Below, in pieces: positions 8,472 through 18,493 of a stretch of DNA of 32,312 nucleotides. The notes beneath the pieces are model-generated. The model was not told the DNA's origin and did no database searches. It saw only the letters and a program-made list of their open reading frames with translations. Position 1 is the stretch's first letter. Each line of letters begins with the position of its first letter. Origin of the DNA: an uncultured Caldilineales bacterium (lineage in GTDB: Bacteria > Chloroflexota > Anaerolineae > JAAEKA01). The stretch covers positions 1 to 32,312 of the forward strand of contig CALESQ010000112.1 in assembly GCA_937907455.1 (NCBI GenBank), read 5' to 3'. Both the position numbers and the translations under genes were made by a program.

Positions 8472-8555
8472 GGAAGACCATCCTGAAAGGCCCACCAAAG
8501 CGGAGTTGTTTCCTGACGGCTACCAAGCCGGCGTTTCTGTAGCAAGGAGGCCAGA

Positions 8556-10049
8556 TTGACTGCTCCTATCCTTCCCTCCATTCTGCCTGAGATCATCCTG
8601 GTGGTAGCTGCCACCGCGCTGGTTGCGGTTGACCTGGTCAGCCGCCGCCGTGCCAACAATGCAACCCTGGCCGGTATAGCTGTCATCGGTCTGCTGCTGT
8701 CTGCTTTGGCCGTCTACTTCAACCTAAACGGCCAAAGCCCGCGCCCAGTGCTGGGCATGCTGGCGGTAGATGGGTTCGCATCTTTTCTGATGATCACGGT
8801 GCTGCTGGGCATGGTGCTGGTGGTACTCTACTCCATCGAGTACCTAAAGCCCTATGCCGAACACCGCAGCGAGTTCTATGCCTTTCTGTTAGCCGTGTCT
8901 CTGGCGATCCTCATTGCAGTAAGCGCCAACGATCTGCTGATGGTTTACCTGGGCATGGAGTTCGTTTCGATTACCTCCTACATATTGGTGGGCTTTCTGC
9001 GTAAGGACAAACGCTCCAACGAAGCGGCTATCAAATACTTCCTCTATGGCGCAGTAGCCTCGGCCGTGATGCTGTATGGCTTTTCCATGCTCTACGGCAT
9101 CACCGGCAGCACCAACCTCAGCGCCATTGCTGACGCGTTGACCGGCCAAACCCTGGCCGGGGGTATGCGCTGGCTGTCATTCACCTCCGTGGTGCTGATG
9201 ATCGTTGGCTTTGGCTTTAAAACCAGCCTGGTGCCCTTCCACCAATGGGCCCCCGATACCTACGAAGGCGCGCCCAGCCCCATCACCGGCTTTCTTTCCA
9301 CCGCCTCCAAGGTGGCCGGCTTTGCCCTGATGGTGCGTGTGCTGCTGGTGGCCCTGCCCCGCTTCGCTCTGGACTGGCTGACGGTGCTGGCCGGTGTCAG
9401 CATGATCACCATGACGCTGGGTAACCTGGTGGCGCTGCGTCAAGGCAATATCAAACGCCTGCTGGCCTACTCCTCCATCGCTCAGGCTGGCTATATCCTG
9501 ATGGGCCTGGTGTGCATTCCGCAAGAGCAGTTCCACCTGCTGGCGCTGCAAGCCTTTACCTTCAACGGCATCAACGGCATTTTGCTCTACCTGTTTGGCT
9601 ATGTGTTCACCAACCTGGGCCTGTTTGCTGTGGTGATCGCCATCGAAAACCAAACCGGCAAGACCGAGATCAAGGAATACGCCGGGCTGGTGCAGCGTTC
9701 ACCCTGGCTGGCGGCGCTGCTGCTGATCTTCCTGCTGTCGCTTACCGGCATTCCGCCCACACTGGGGTTCTGGGGCAAGTACTTTGTGTTCGGCGCGGCG
9801 GTACAGGTGCGCTTCTTCGTGCTGCTGATCGTAGCGGTGATCAACTCCGCTATTGCTGCCGGCTACTACCTGAACATCGTGCGCTATGCCTTTTTCATGC
9901 CCGCAGAGGATGAAAGCCGCATTCACATCAGCCCGTCGCTGCGTGTGGTGCTGGCTATTACCACAGTGATGGTGCTGGGGCTGGGCATCCTTCCCGGCTT
10001 CCTGATTGACTGGGCCAGCCGTTCGGCAGAGTTCCTGACGCAATTCTAA
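8556..10049 (+). CDS. nuoN: NADH-quinone oxidoreductase subunit N
   Basis: NuoN (497 residues) is the third antiporter-like proton-pumping subunit, adjacent to NuoK in the complex. Recognisable parts are NDLLMVYLGMEFVSITSYIL with the conserved Glu, FKTSLVPFHQWAPDTYEGAP with the conserved Lys, and KRLLAYSSIAQAGYILMGL. The start is a TTG at 8556, chosen because a perfect AAGGAGG lies 5 nt upstream and no better ATG exists. The gene is last in the nuo cluster and is followed by a strong hairpin terminator. Confidence 0.95.
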   Translation: MTAPILPSILPEIILVVAATALVAVDLVSRRRANNATLAGIAVIGLLLSALAVYFNLNGQSPRPVLGMLAVDGFASFLMITVLLGMVLVVLYSIEYLKPYAEHRSEFYAFLLAVSLAILIAVSANDLLMVYLGMEFVSITSYILVGFLRKDKRSNEAAIKYFLYGAVASAVMLYGFSMLYGITGSTNLSAIADALTGQTLAGGMRWLSFTSVVLMIVGFGFKTSLVPFHQWAPDTYEGAPSPITGFLSTASKVAGFALMVRVLLVALPRFALDWLTVLAGVSMITMTLGNLVALRQGNIKRLLAYSSIAQAGYILMGLVCIPQEQFHLLALQAFTFNGINGILLYLFGYVFTNLGLFAVVIAIENQTGKTEIKEYAGLVQRSPWLAALLLIFLLSLTGIPPTLGFWGKYFVFGAAVQVRFFVLLIVAVINSAIAAGYYLNIVRYAFFMPAEDESRIHISPSLRVVLAITTVMVLGLGILPGFLIDWASRSAEFLTQF

Positions 10050-10066
10050 CCCCTGGCAATTCATGC

Positions 10067-10097
10067 AAAGCTCCCGTGGCAATCCGCGGGAGCTTTT
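10067..10097 (+). terminator. Rho-independent terminator after nuoN
   Basis: AAAGCTCCCG (10067-10076) pairs perfectly with CGGGAGCTTT (10087-10096). Inside the loop GG/CC can extend the stem past a T-G wobble. A short T run ends the structure. It lies 18 nt after the nuoN stop and separates the complex I cluster from the helicase gene. Confidence 0.8.
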
Positions 10098-10136
10098 GAT
10101 TCCAGCCGCCGCACGCGGCGGCGCGGGCTATCCTCC

Positions 10137-12734
10137 ATGCTTTCTTCCACCCTGCTTGCCTCGCTTCGCCACGACCCCGCGTTCATGCAAAATGTCAGCG
10201 CATGGCATATCTCAGCGCCGCGGGTCGCCGCGCGCGCCGCTCTGCCCGCGGCGCTGGACGAGCGGCTGGCTGCCGCGCTGCGCCGTCGCGGCATCACCGC
10301 GCTCTACAGCCATCAGGCTGAGGCGTGGCAGACTGCGCAGGCCGGCCACCACTTTGTGGTGACTACCGGCACAGCCAGCGGCAAGACTCTTTGCTACAAT
10401 CTGCCAGTGGTCCAAGCTTTGCTGCATGATCCCGCGGCGCGGGCCTTGTATCTTTTTCCCACCAAGGCGCTGGCCCACGATCAATTAAACGAGCTGACCC
10501 AGTTGAATGCCCACCTGGGAGGCAACGCCCTGAGCGCTGCGGCCTACGACGGCGACACGCCTGCCCATCAGCGTCGCCAGATTCGCAGCCGCGCCCGCGT
10601 GCTGCTCACCAACCCCGATATGCTGCACACCGGCCTGCTGCCCCATCACCCGCACTGGGCTGAGTTTTGGAGCGGCCTGCGCTACGTCGTGCTGGATGAG
10701 CTGCATACCTATCGCGGTGTGTTTGGCAGTCATGTAGCCAACGTGCTGCGCCGCCTGCAGCGCATTTGCCGCTTCTACGGGGCTGCCCCACAATTCCTTT
10801 GCACGTCGGCAACGCTAGCTAATCCGCGTGAGCTGGCGGAAGGGCTGCTGGAAGCACCGGTAACGCTGATTGATCGCGACGGTGCGCCGCAGGGCGAGCG
10901 TCATTTTGTTCTTTACAACCCGCCAGTGATAGACAGTACACTGGGTCTGCGTCGTTCCGCTCTGCTGGAGGCTGAGGAGTTGAGCGCGCGGCTGGTGGCC
11001 GCCGGGGTGCAAACAGTGGTATTCACCCGCTCACGGCTGTCAGTCGAGGTGCTGCTCACCAGCCTGCGTACACGCTTGGCCCAACACAATACCCCGGCGG
11101 CCCCAGCCCCCGCGGTCGCTGGCTATCGCGGCGGTTATCTGCCGGGCGAACGTCGCAGCATCGAGGAGGGATTGCGCAGCGGCGCGCTGGCCGCGGTGAT
11201 CAGCACCAATGCGCTGGAACTGGGCATTGACATTGGAGGGCTGGATGCCGCCTTGCTAGTGGGGTATCCGGGCGCAGTAGCCAGCACCAGGCAGCAAGCC
11301 GGGCGCGCCGGACGCGTTGCCGAGCGTTCGCTGGCATTGTTCATCGCTTCGGGCAACGCGCTGGATCAATATCTGGTGGCACACCCCGCCTATTTGCTGG
11401 GGCGCAGCCCAGAACACGCGCTGATCAACCCCGATAACCTGGCGATTTTAGCTAACCATCTGGCCTGCGCACTGTTTGAGCTGCCCCTGCGCCACGGCGA
11501 GCCTTTTGGGGATGCCGCTCTTAGCCAGGAACTGCTAACTGCACTGGCGGAAGGCGGCGAGGTGCAGCAGCACGGCGACACCTGGTTTTGGCTGGGCCAC
11601 GGCTATCCCGCGCAAACCATCAGCCTGCGCACCGTCTCACCGGATACGGTGATGATCAGCGCGCTGGAAGCAGATGACGTAGCCGAAACAGCGCCCGCCG
11701 GGCGCGCGGTAATCGGCTCGCTGGAGCGTGCCGCCGCGCCGGCATTGCTGCACCGCGGCGCTATCTATCTACACCAGGGACAATCGTATCTTGTTGAGCA
11801 TCTGGACTGGGAGGCAGGCCAGGCGTGGGTGCGCGCGGCAGAACCGGGCTACTACACCGTGGCCGCAGGCAACCGGCAAGTGCAAATTCTAGATGTAGAA
11901 GCCGAACGGGGCGCGGGCGGGGTGAAGCTGGCTCATGGCCCGGTAGAGGTACAAAGCCAAACCACCTTCTACCGCCAGATCAAGCTGCACACCCACGAAA
12001 CACTGGCCACCGCAGAGATCGTCCCCCCACTGCCAGAGCAAGTGCTGGCTACCGATGCCTTCTGGCTGGCCCTGGATGAAGCGTTGTTGGCACCACTGCG
12101 TGAGGCTGGTCAATGGCGCAGTGATCCCAACGACTACGGGCCAAATTGGCCGCAGCAACGCGCCGCAGCGCGGGCGCGTGACGGCTATCGCTGCACCGTG
12201 TGCGGCACACCCGAAGCAGCCGGTCGCGAGCATGATGTACACCACAAACAGCCCTTCCGCACCTTCGGCTATATCGCCGGTCAGAACACGGCCTATCGCC
12301 AGGCCAACCAACTTGAGAACCTGACCACCCTGTGCCGCGCCTGCCACCAGCGGGTGGAACAAGGCCAACGCCTGCGCACCGGCCTGGGCGGTCTGGCCTA
12401 CGCACTGAACAGCCTGGCTCCGCTCTATTTGATGTGCGACCCAGGCGATATTGACACGGTGGTCGAAGCGCAGAACCAGGCGGCTGGCGGCCCTACGATC
12501 ACAATTTACGAAAAAATCCCCGCGGGCATCGGTTTCAGCCGCCGTTTATATGAACTGGGTGCGGAGTTGCTGGCTGCGGCACTGGCACAAATGGAGCAAT
12601 GCGCCTGCGCTGCAGGCTGTCCGGCGTGTGTGGGGCCGATCAACCCGCAACAGCCGGATGACCTCAACGCCCGGATGCTGAGCATTGCTTTGGCGGCTGC
12701 CTGTTGCGCCGCGCTGAATAACAGTGAGGGCTAA
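10137..12734 (+). CDS. MrfA/YprA-type DEXH helicase with DUF1998 domain and HNH-like insertion
   Basis: This 865-residue protein is a superfamily 2 ATP-dependent helicase of the MrfA/YprA kind; the Bacillus protein acts in mitomycin-type DNA damage repair. Visible parts are a Q-motif-like YSHQAEA (about 58-64), Walker A TGTASGKT (77-84), DELH box (187-190), CTSAT, STNALELGIDIG and QQAGRAGR motif VI (386-393). The C-terminus has the DUF1998/MZB cysteine cluster QCACAAGCPACVGP. Between them, at about 683-742, lies an HNH-like zinc finger: C686-x2-C689, VHHKQP with H702/H703, N728 in ENLTTL, then C733-x2-C736-H737. This arrangement would combine DNA unwinding with a potential nuclease or metal-binding DNA contact. 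It stands alone after the nuoN terminator. The helicase call is secure; nuclease activity is inference. Confidence 0.9.
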   Translation: MLSSTLLASLRHDPAFMQNVSAWHISAPRVAARAALPAALDERLAAALRRRGITALYSHQAEAWQTAQAGHHFVVTTGTASGKTLCYNLPVVQALLHDPAARALYLFPTKALAHDQLNELTQLNAHLGGNALSAAAYDGDTPAHQRRQIRSRARVLLTNPDMLHTGLLPHHPHWAEFWSGLRYVVLDELHTYRGVFGSHVANVLRRLQRICRFYGAAPQFLCTSATLANPRELAEGLLEAPVTLIDRDGAPQGERHFVLYNPPVIDSTLGLRRSALLEAEELSARLVAAGVQTVVFTRSRLSVEVLLTSLRTRLAQHNTPAAPAPAVAGYRGGYLPGERRSIEEGLRSGALAAVISTNALELGIDIGGLDAALLVGYPGAVASTRQQAGRAGRVAERSLALFIASGNALDQYLVAHPAYLLGRSPEHALINPDNLAILANHLACALFELPLRHGEPFGDAALSQELLTALAEGGEVQQHGDTWFWLGHGYPAQTISLRTVSPDTVMISALEADDVAETAPAGRAVIGSLERAAAPALLHRGAIYLHQGQSYLVEHLDWEAGQAWVRAAEPGYYTVAAGNRQVQILDVEAERGAGGVKLAHGPVEVQSQTTFYRQIKLHTHETLATAEIVPPLPEQVLATDAFWLALDEALLAPLREAGQWRSDPNDYGPNWPQQRAAARARDGYRCTVCGTPEAAGREHDVHHKQPFRTFGYIAGQNTAYRQANQLENLTTLCRACHQRVEQGQRLRTGLGGLAYALNSLAPLYLMCDPGDIDTVVEAQNQAAGGPTITIYEKIPAGIGFSRRLYELGAELLAAALAQMEQCACAAGCPACVGPINPQQPDDLNARMLSIALAAACCAALNNSEG

Positions 12735-12831
12735 AGGCCAATCGTCAGGAAAGGACTAACCCTGAGAAAAATCGTCGGGCATCATGCAGTCATTCAGCAG
12801 GTGGCACGGTGCTGCAAATCTAACGCCGTCT

Positions 12832-14133
12832 TTACCCTCTTTTCCAGATCAGCACGGCCGAGGCTGCACGCGCCAGTGTGGCCAGCAGCAGCGCTGCGCT
12901 TAATCCCACCCAATCAGCCAGCAGCGGCCCCAGCAGCGAGCCAAGCAGGATGCCCGCATTCAGCACCAGATTATACCAAGCCAGATGAGCAGGTCGGTCA
13001 TCGTCGGGAGTGCGCTCCAAAATATAGTTGGCAATGCCGCCTCCCGCCAATGACCACCCCAACCCGCCCAACAGCGATACCAGCAAATACACCACCGGGC
13101 CTTGCATCACCGCAGTCACCAGTGGATAGCCGGCCAACAGCAACACGCCTAATGCTGTCATGCGCTGATTGCCCAAACGCTGCACCAGCCGGTTGAGTTG
13201 CGTAGAGCCGATAAACACAGCCGCGTAAAACAAGGCCTGGGCCTGGCTGATCAAGCCATCAGAAAAGCCCAGCTTGTTCACCCAGGCAATGGGGAACAAT
13301 GGAATAGCCAGGTATTGCGCAAAATGAAAGGCAAACAGGCCAATCAGCACCGCGCGAAAGGGACTGCGCAAAATCTCGATGCGCAGCATGCCTTTGCCGA
13401 TGCTGCGTGTAAGAAAGCGCAGACCAATGGCAGTACGCGCCTGATCGGTAAGACCCTGCATACGGCCAGGAAAAGCCAGATCGCGCAGTTGATACCAGCG
13501 TCCCGGCTTTTGTTGCCGGCTGTCACTTAGCGGGCGCACAAAATACAGGTGCAAGCTGCTCATCAGCGCGCCCAGCGTGCCAATGGCAAACACCACCTGA
13601 TAGTTAAGTGGAAAAGGCAACACATCCAGCAGCAGCCCGCAAGCCAAGCTGGTGGCAATAAACGCCACCGACAGCACGGCATTGCGTTTGCCGGTGACTG
13701 AAGCACGCCACTCGCGCGGCACGGCATCAGCAAACAGCGCGTTAAAACTCACAGCCAGCACAGTGCCGGGTATGCTCATCACCAGCGTCACCAAAATCAA
13801 GGCCCATACCTGCACCCGCGGTGCCAGCAATGCAGGAATAAACACCCATGCCAGATAGAAAACCCGATAAAAAAGTGAAGTCCAGAATGCTGCCGGGCCG
13901 ATAGGACGGCTTTCCAGCCAGCGCCCGCTGGGCAGGGTAGCCAGCAAATTGATCACCGCCGGACCAGCGGTCAACAAGCCAATTTGCAGCGGGTCGGCCC
14001 CCACACGTGTAGCGTATACGGTGAGAAATGACAGCGCGCTGCCGTTGAGTACGCCAAACCAACCAATATCCCAATACAAATGGCGAAAATTGGCACGTAG
14101 CTCGGCTGGAACAGATTGCAAAGAGACTGACAT
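12832..14133 (-). CDS. MFS transporter
   Basis: This 433-residue inner-membrane protein has about twelve hydrophobic helices in two halves, as in the major facilitator superfamily. The first helices run through WFGVLNGSALSFLTVYATRVG, then LLTAGPAVINLLATLPSGRWLESRP, a typical loop 2-3 with Gly and Arg. The C-terminal helices include LLVSLLGGLGWSLAGGGIANYI. The substrate cannot be told from the sequence. I used the ATG at 14133, which gives a standard short N-terminus; a TTG at 14214 would add 27 residues. No clear ribosome binding site is seen for either. It lies downstream of the mreB-like gene and converges with the helicase gene. Confidence 0.85.
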   Translation of the reverse strand: MSVSLQSVPAELRANFRHLYWDIGWFGVLNGSALSFLTVYATRVGADPLQIGLLTAGPAVINLLATLPSGRWLESRPIGPAAFWTSLFYRVFYLAWVFIPALLAPRVQVWALILVTLVMSIPGTVLAVSFNALFADAVPREWRASVTGKRNAVLSVAFIATSLACGLLLDVLPFPLNYQVVFAIGTLGALMSSLHLYFVRPLSDSRQQKPGRWYQLRDLAFPGRMQGLTDQARTAIGLRFLTRSIGKGMLRIEILRSPFRAVLIGLFAFHFAQYLAIPLFPIAWVNKLGFSDGLISQAQALFYAAVFIGSTQLNRLVQRLGNQRMTALGVLLLAGYPLVTAVMQGPVVYLLVSLLGGLGWSLAGGGIANYILERTPDDDRPAHLAWYNLVLNAGILLGSLLGPLLADWVGLSAALLLATLARAASAVLIWKRG

Positions 14134-14247
14134 GATAAAAAAGTTAAAAGCAAACCGCCCACCGGTTAGGTCCAGCAGGCGGCCAGGGAGATCTGCGCAG
14201 GGGACAAAGGGCAAGCGGAGCGTTGCCGCACGCCAGGCGCCAATGCG

Positions 14248-15327
14248 CTACGATTCGGGCAAACTACGACGCATCACCGCATAGTTTTCCAGCGCCTTAC
14301 CCGCACCGATAGCCACACAAGCCATCGGATTTTCGGCCACATAGCAGGGCACGCCGGTTTCGCGCGTCAGCAGCTCATCAATGTTGCGTAATTGTGAGCC
14401 ACCGCCCGTGAGTACCATCCCGCGATCAATAATGTCGGCGGCCAGCTCTGGCGGAGTCTTTTCCAGCGTTTGCTTCACCGTGCTGACAATCGCAGCCAGC
14501 GGTTCGGCAATCGCCTCGGTAACTTCCTCGGAGCTGATTTCGATAGTGCGGGGCAAACCGGCTACCTGGTCACGGCCTCGCACTTCCAGCTTCAGATTCT
14601 CGTCCAGCGGCAAAGCCGAACCAATTTTGATCTTGATGTCTTCGGCGGTTTGTTCGCCGATCAGCAAGTTGTACTTCTTACGTACATAGTTGACAATGGC
14701 ATCATCGGTGCGATTACCACCGGCGCGTACGCTGCTCCACACCACGATATCGTACATCGAAACCACAGCCGCCTCGGTGGTGCCACCGCCGATATCCACC
14801 ACCATGTTGCCTGTAGGTGTTCCGATGGGCAAGCCCGCGCCGTAGGCTGCGGCCAGAGGTTCGGGGATCAAATAGGCTTCCTTAGCCCCGGCCTGTTCAG
14901 CAGCATCTTTCACGGCGCGGCTCTCCACGCTGGTGACGCCGCGCGGTGTGCTGATCATCACGCGCGGGCGCAGCAGGGGATTGCGGCCAATAGTGCGGCG
15001 AATGAAATAGCGCAACATGGCTTCGGTCACCACATAGTCAGCGACTACGCCGGCGCGCAGGGGACGAGCCACCTCGATGCTCTCCGGGGTACGACCCAGC
15101 ATATCGCGGGCTTCCTGCCCTACAGCCACAATTTTGTTATCGCGCGCCGAAATCGCCACCACCGATGGTTCCTGCAACACAATGCCTTTGCCGCTGACAT
15201 AAACCAACACGTTCACCGTGCCCAGATCAATGCCGATCAGCTTTTCGCGCGGACGGCTGAGAATGAAGACGAGGGCGCTAACCAATGCAATGGCGATGAT
15301 CGCCAGGACAATCCAACTGCTATTCAT
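14248..15327 (-). CDS. mreB: MreB-like actin homologue with N-terminal membrane segment
   Basis: The 359-residue protein is an MreB/Mbl-family actin fold, which normally forms membrane-bound filaments that direct cell-wall synthesis. Phosphate 1 loop GIDLGTVNVLVY (about 32-43), IPEPLAAAYGAGLPIG (about 154-169), phosphate 2 loop VDIGGGTTEAAVV (about 177-189) and VLTGGGSQLRN are all intact. Odd here is residues 5-24, a very hydrophobic stretch (WIVLAIIAIALVSALVFIL) followed by SRPREK. It looks like a true transmembrane anchor; most MreB proteins have none. GGAG lies about 7 nt upstream of the ATG at 15327; an upstream in-frame ATG at 15375 exists. No mreC or mreD is nearby. The gene lies downstream of atpC behind a hairpin; Bacillus mbl also lies some distance downstream of its atp operon. 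Confidence 0.9.
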   Translation of the reverse strand: MNSSWIVLAIIAIALVSALVFILSRPREKLIGIDLGTVNVLVYVSGKGIVLQEPSVVAISARDNKIVAVGQEARDMLGRTPESIEVARPLRAGVVADYVVTEAMLRYFIRRTIGRNPLLRPRVMISTPRGVTSVESRAVKDAAEQAGAKEAYLIPEPLAAAYGAGLPIGTPTGNMVVDIGGGTTEAAVVSMYDIVVWSSVRAGGNRTDDAIVNYVRKKYNLLIGEQTAEDIKIKIGSALPLDENLKLEVRGRDQVAGLPRTIEISSEEVTEAIAEPLAAIVSTVKQTLEKTPPELAADIIDRGMVLTGGGSQLRNIDELLTRETGVPCYVAENPMACVAIGAGKALENYAVMRRSLPES

Positions 15328-15384
15328 GAACGCTCCAGTACGGGAAGTATCGGCTGAGTTTAGCCGGTTACTCATTCTAACGCA

Positions 15385-15421
15385 AACGGGGCCAGAGGCA
15401 AAAAAGCCAACCGGCCCCGTT
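15385..15421 (-). terminator. Hairpin between atpC and the mreB-like gene
   Basis: AACGGGGCC (15385-15393) pairs perfectly with GGCCCCGTT (15413-15421). The loop contains a smaller GGC/GCC pair around six T residues on the minus strand. There is only a short T run after the stem, so it may act as a weak terminator or an RNA processing/stability element at the end of the atp operon. Confidence 0.6.
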
Positions 15422-15454
15422 GATGCTTGAAATCAGCGGTAAAGGCCAGGCAGA

Positions 15455-15913
15455 TTATGCCTGTACATCACCGCGGGGCACCGGGCCGCGCGGTGGAGCC
15501 TTGCGACGGCGTTCGGCTACCTTCAGGCGCACGGCTGAGCGGCGCAACGCCAGGTCCATCATCCGGCGGCGTTCGGCGCTGTCAACCTGATTGATCAGCA
15601 GCTCTTCAGCGCGACGACGTGCTTCCTGAGCGCGGGCCAGGTCAATTTCATCGGCAGACTCGCCAGAACGGGCCAGCAAGATCACCTTGTCGGGGCGCAC
15701 TTCCATGAAGCCGCCACCCACTGCAAAGTAACGATCTTCTGTGCCGTCCTTTTTGATCACCAGCTCGCCGGGAGCGATGACAGCCATCAACGGAGCGTGG
15801 CGCGGCAGGATACCCAGCACACCGCCCGCACCGGGCGCGATCACCATATTGACGTCATCTTCCAGAATAATGCGTTCCTGAGCAATAAACTCAAAGCGCA
15901 TAGTCTCAGCCAT
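15455..15913 (-). CDS. atpC: ATP synthase F1 epsilon subunit
   Basis: Epsilon (152 residues) belongs to the central stalk of F1 and can inhibit ATP hydrolysis. The N-terminal beta-sandwich is recognisable: MRFEFIAQERIILEDDVNMV, then GVLGILPRHAPLMAVIAPGELVI and VGGGFMEVRPDKVILLA. The C-terminal helical pair (about 87-130) is Arg/Ala-rich, and the protein ends with a basic Arg/Pro-rich tail longer than in the usual 130-140-residue proteins. The start at 15913 follows GGAGG; the frame is open upstream to 15991, but that part is the low-complexity spacer. Confidence 0.94.
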   Translation of the reverse strand: MAETMRFEFIAQERIILEDDVNMVIAPGAGGVLGILPRHAPLMAVIAPGELVIKKDGTEDRYFAVGGGFMEVRPDKVILLARSGESADEIDLARAQEARRRAEELLINQVDSAERRRMMDLALRRSAVRLKVAERRRKAPPRGPVPRGDVQA

Positions 15914-16027
15914 AGAACCTCCGGAGCGGAGCAGGGAACAGTGAGGAGCAAGAAGTAAACAGTGATCAGTAACCAGTAACCAATCTGCCACTTTACCAAT
16001 CTACCATCTCCAAACCTGTCTACCTGT
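15914..16027 (-). repeat. Low-complexity spacer between atpD and atpC
   Basis: On the minus strand this 114-nt spacer contains short direct repeats, for example two AGACAGGT-like units, two GGCAGATTGGT/GGTAGATTGGT-like units, and GGTTACT twice, followed by GATCACTG. It is unlike the adjacent genes and has no gene content beyond the atpC ribosome binding site. Confidence 0.5.
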
Positions 16028-17449
<1,422 letters not shown>

Positions 17450-17561
17450 AAAACGTCCTCCGAAATTTCGGTTATCGGTGATCGGTTTACAGAAAAGCAG
17501 TCCGATTGGTGTATCCAAAGACCGCTTGCTGATCGCCGATTAGTGCCTGCCGATCAGGCTG
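17450..17561 (-). repeat. Low-complexity spacer between atpG and atpD
   Basis: On the minus strand this 112-nt spacer contains repeated CGATCA/CCGATAACCGA-type elements, including CCGATCACCGATAACCGA just before the atpD ribosome binding site. It holds no gene. Confidence 0.45.
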
Positions 17562-18467
17562 CTACGCCAGAGCATTCGCGCCGGCGGCAATGTCTATCAA
17601 TTCTTTGGTGATCTTTTCCTGGCGGGCCTTGTTGTAGCTTAAAGTCAGGTCAGAAATCAGATCGTTGGCGGCGTCGGTTGCGTTGCGCATGGCCACCATG
17701 CGGGCGGCGTGCTCGCTGGCAATGGCTTCGTACAACGCCTGCAGAATTTGCAGCTCGGTGATGTTGTGCAGCAATTGGCTGAGTACCGTCTGCGCATCTG
17801 GCTCGAAGATATAGTCAGGGGCCATTGTGGCCGAAGGGGTGCCGGGTTGTACCGGTAGAATCTGGCGTACAGTAGGAATCTGACGCAACACGTTGACAAA
17901 ATCAGTATAGGCCAGAAACACCGCGTCGCAATCGCCGTTGATGAAATCGTCTATCACCACACGGGCGACTGGCCCGACCGAATTGATGTCACTACCGGAA
18001 CCAGTCATCCCATCGAGGTATTCGCTGGTGGGACGGTCACCGATGTTAAGAAAGGTGGCGCGCATCGGTACACCAAAGCGTGTCATCCAATCGCGACCCT
18101 TGCGCCCCACCGTCACCACAGACACCTGCATGCCTTCGCTTTCCCAGCGCTGAATTTGCCGCCAGGCGTGGTTGATCATGGCGCTGTTAAGGCCGCCCGC
18201 CAGGCCGCGATCGGCAGTCACCAGCACCATGCAGATCTTCTTTACCTCGCGATCCTGCAACAGCGGCTGAAGATCGGCTTGCGTTTGGCGCAGGCGTGCC
18301 AGAAAGGTCAACACTTCCCAGGCCTTGTTGGCATAGGGACGGGTAGCCTCTACCTGGCTTTGGGCACGGCGCATCTTCGAGGCCGAGACTGCCTCCATGG
18401 CGCGCGTCACCTTGGCGATATTTTTAACGCTGCGAATGCGTCGTTTAATTTCACGGTCGGCTGCCAT
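17562..18467 (-). CDS. atpG: ATP synthase F1 gamma subunit
   Basis: Gamma (301 residues, normal) is the rotating central shaft of F1. The N-terminal helix REIKRRIRSVKNIAKVTRAM and EAVSASKMRRAQ is diagnostic. The C-terminal helix, with ASEHAARMVAMRNATDAAND, and SYNKARQEKITKELIDIAAGA, matches the family end motif. The start at 18467 is the only sensible one; the ribosome binding site is weak. It lies 26 nt after a lipoprotein gene that interrupts the usual atpA-atpG order. Confidence 0.96.
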   Translation of the reverse strand: MAADREIKRRIRSVKNIAKVTRAMEAVSASKMRRAQSQVEATRPYANKAWEVLTFLARLRQTQADLQPLLQDREVKKICMVLVTADRGLAGGLNSAMINHAWRQIQRWESEGMQVSVVTVGRKGRDWMTRFGVPMRATFLNIGDRPTSEYLDGMTGSGSDINSVGPVARVVIDDFINGDCDAVFLAYTDFVNVLRQIPTVRQILPVQPGTPSATMAPDYIFEPDAQTVLSQLLHNITELQILQALYEAIASEHAARMVAMRNATDAANDLISDLTLSYNKARQEKITKELIDIAAGANALA

Positions 18468-18493
18468 TGGCTGCTCTTTCGCTTATGCTAGGG

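Noticed and set aside
12735..12831. Shared terminator between the helicase and MFS genes
   Set aside because: Only a weak CAGCA/TGCTG hairpin without a T-tract is visible.
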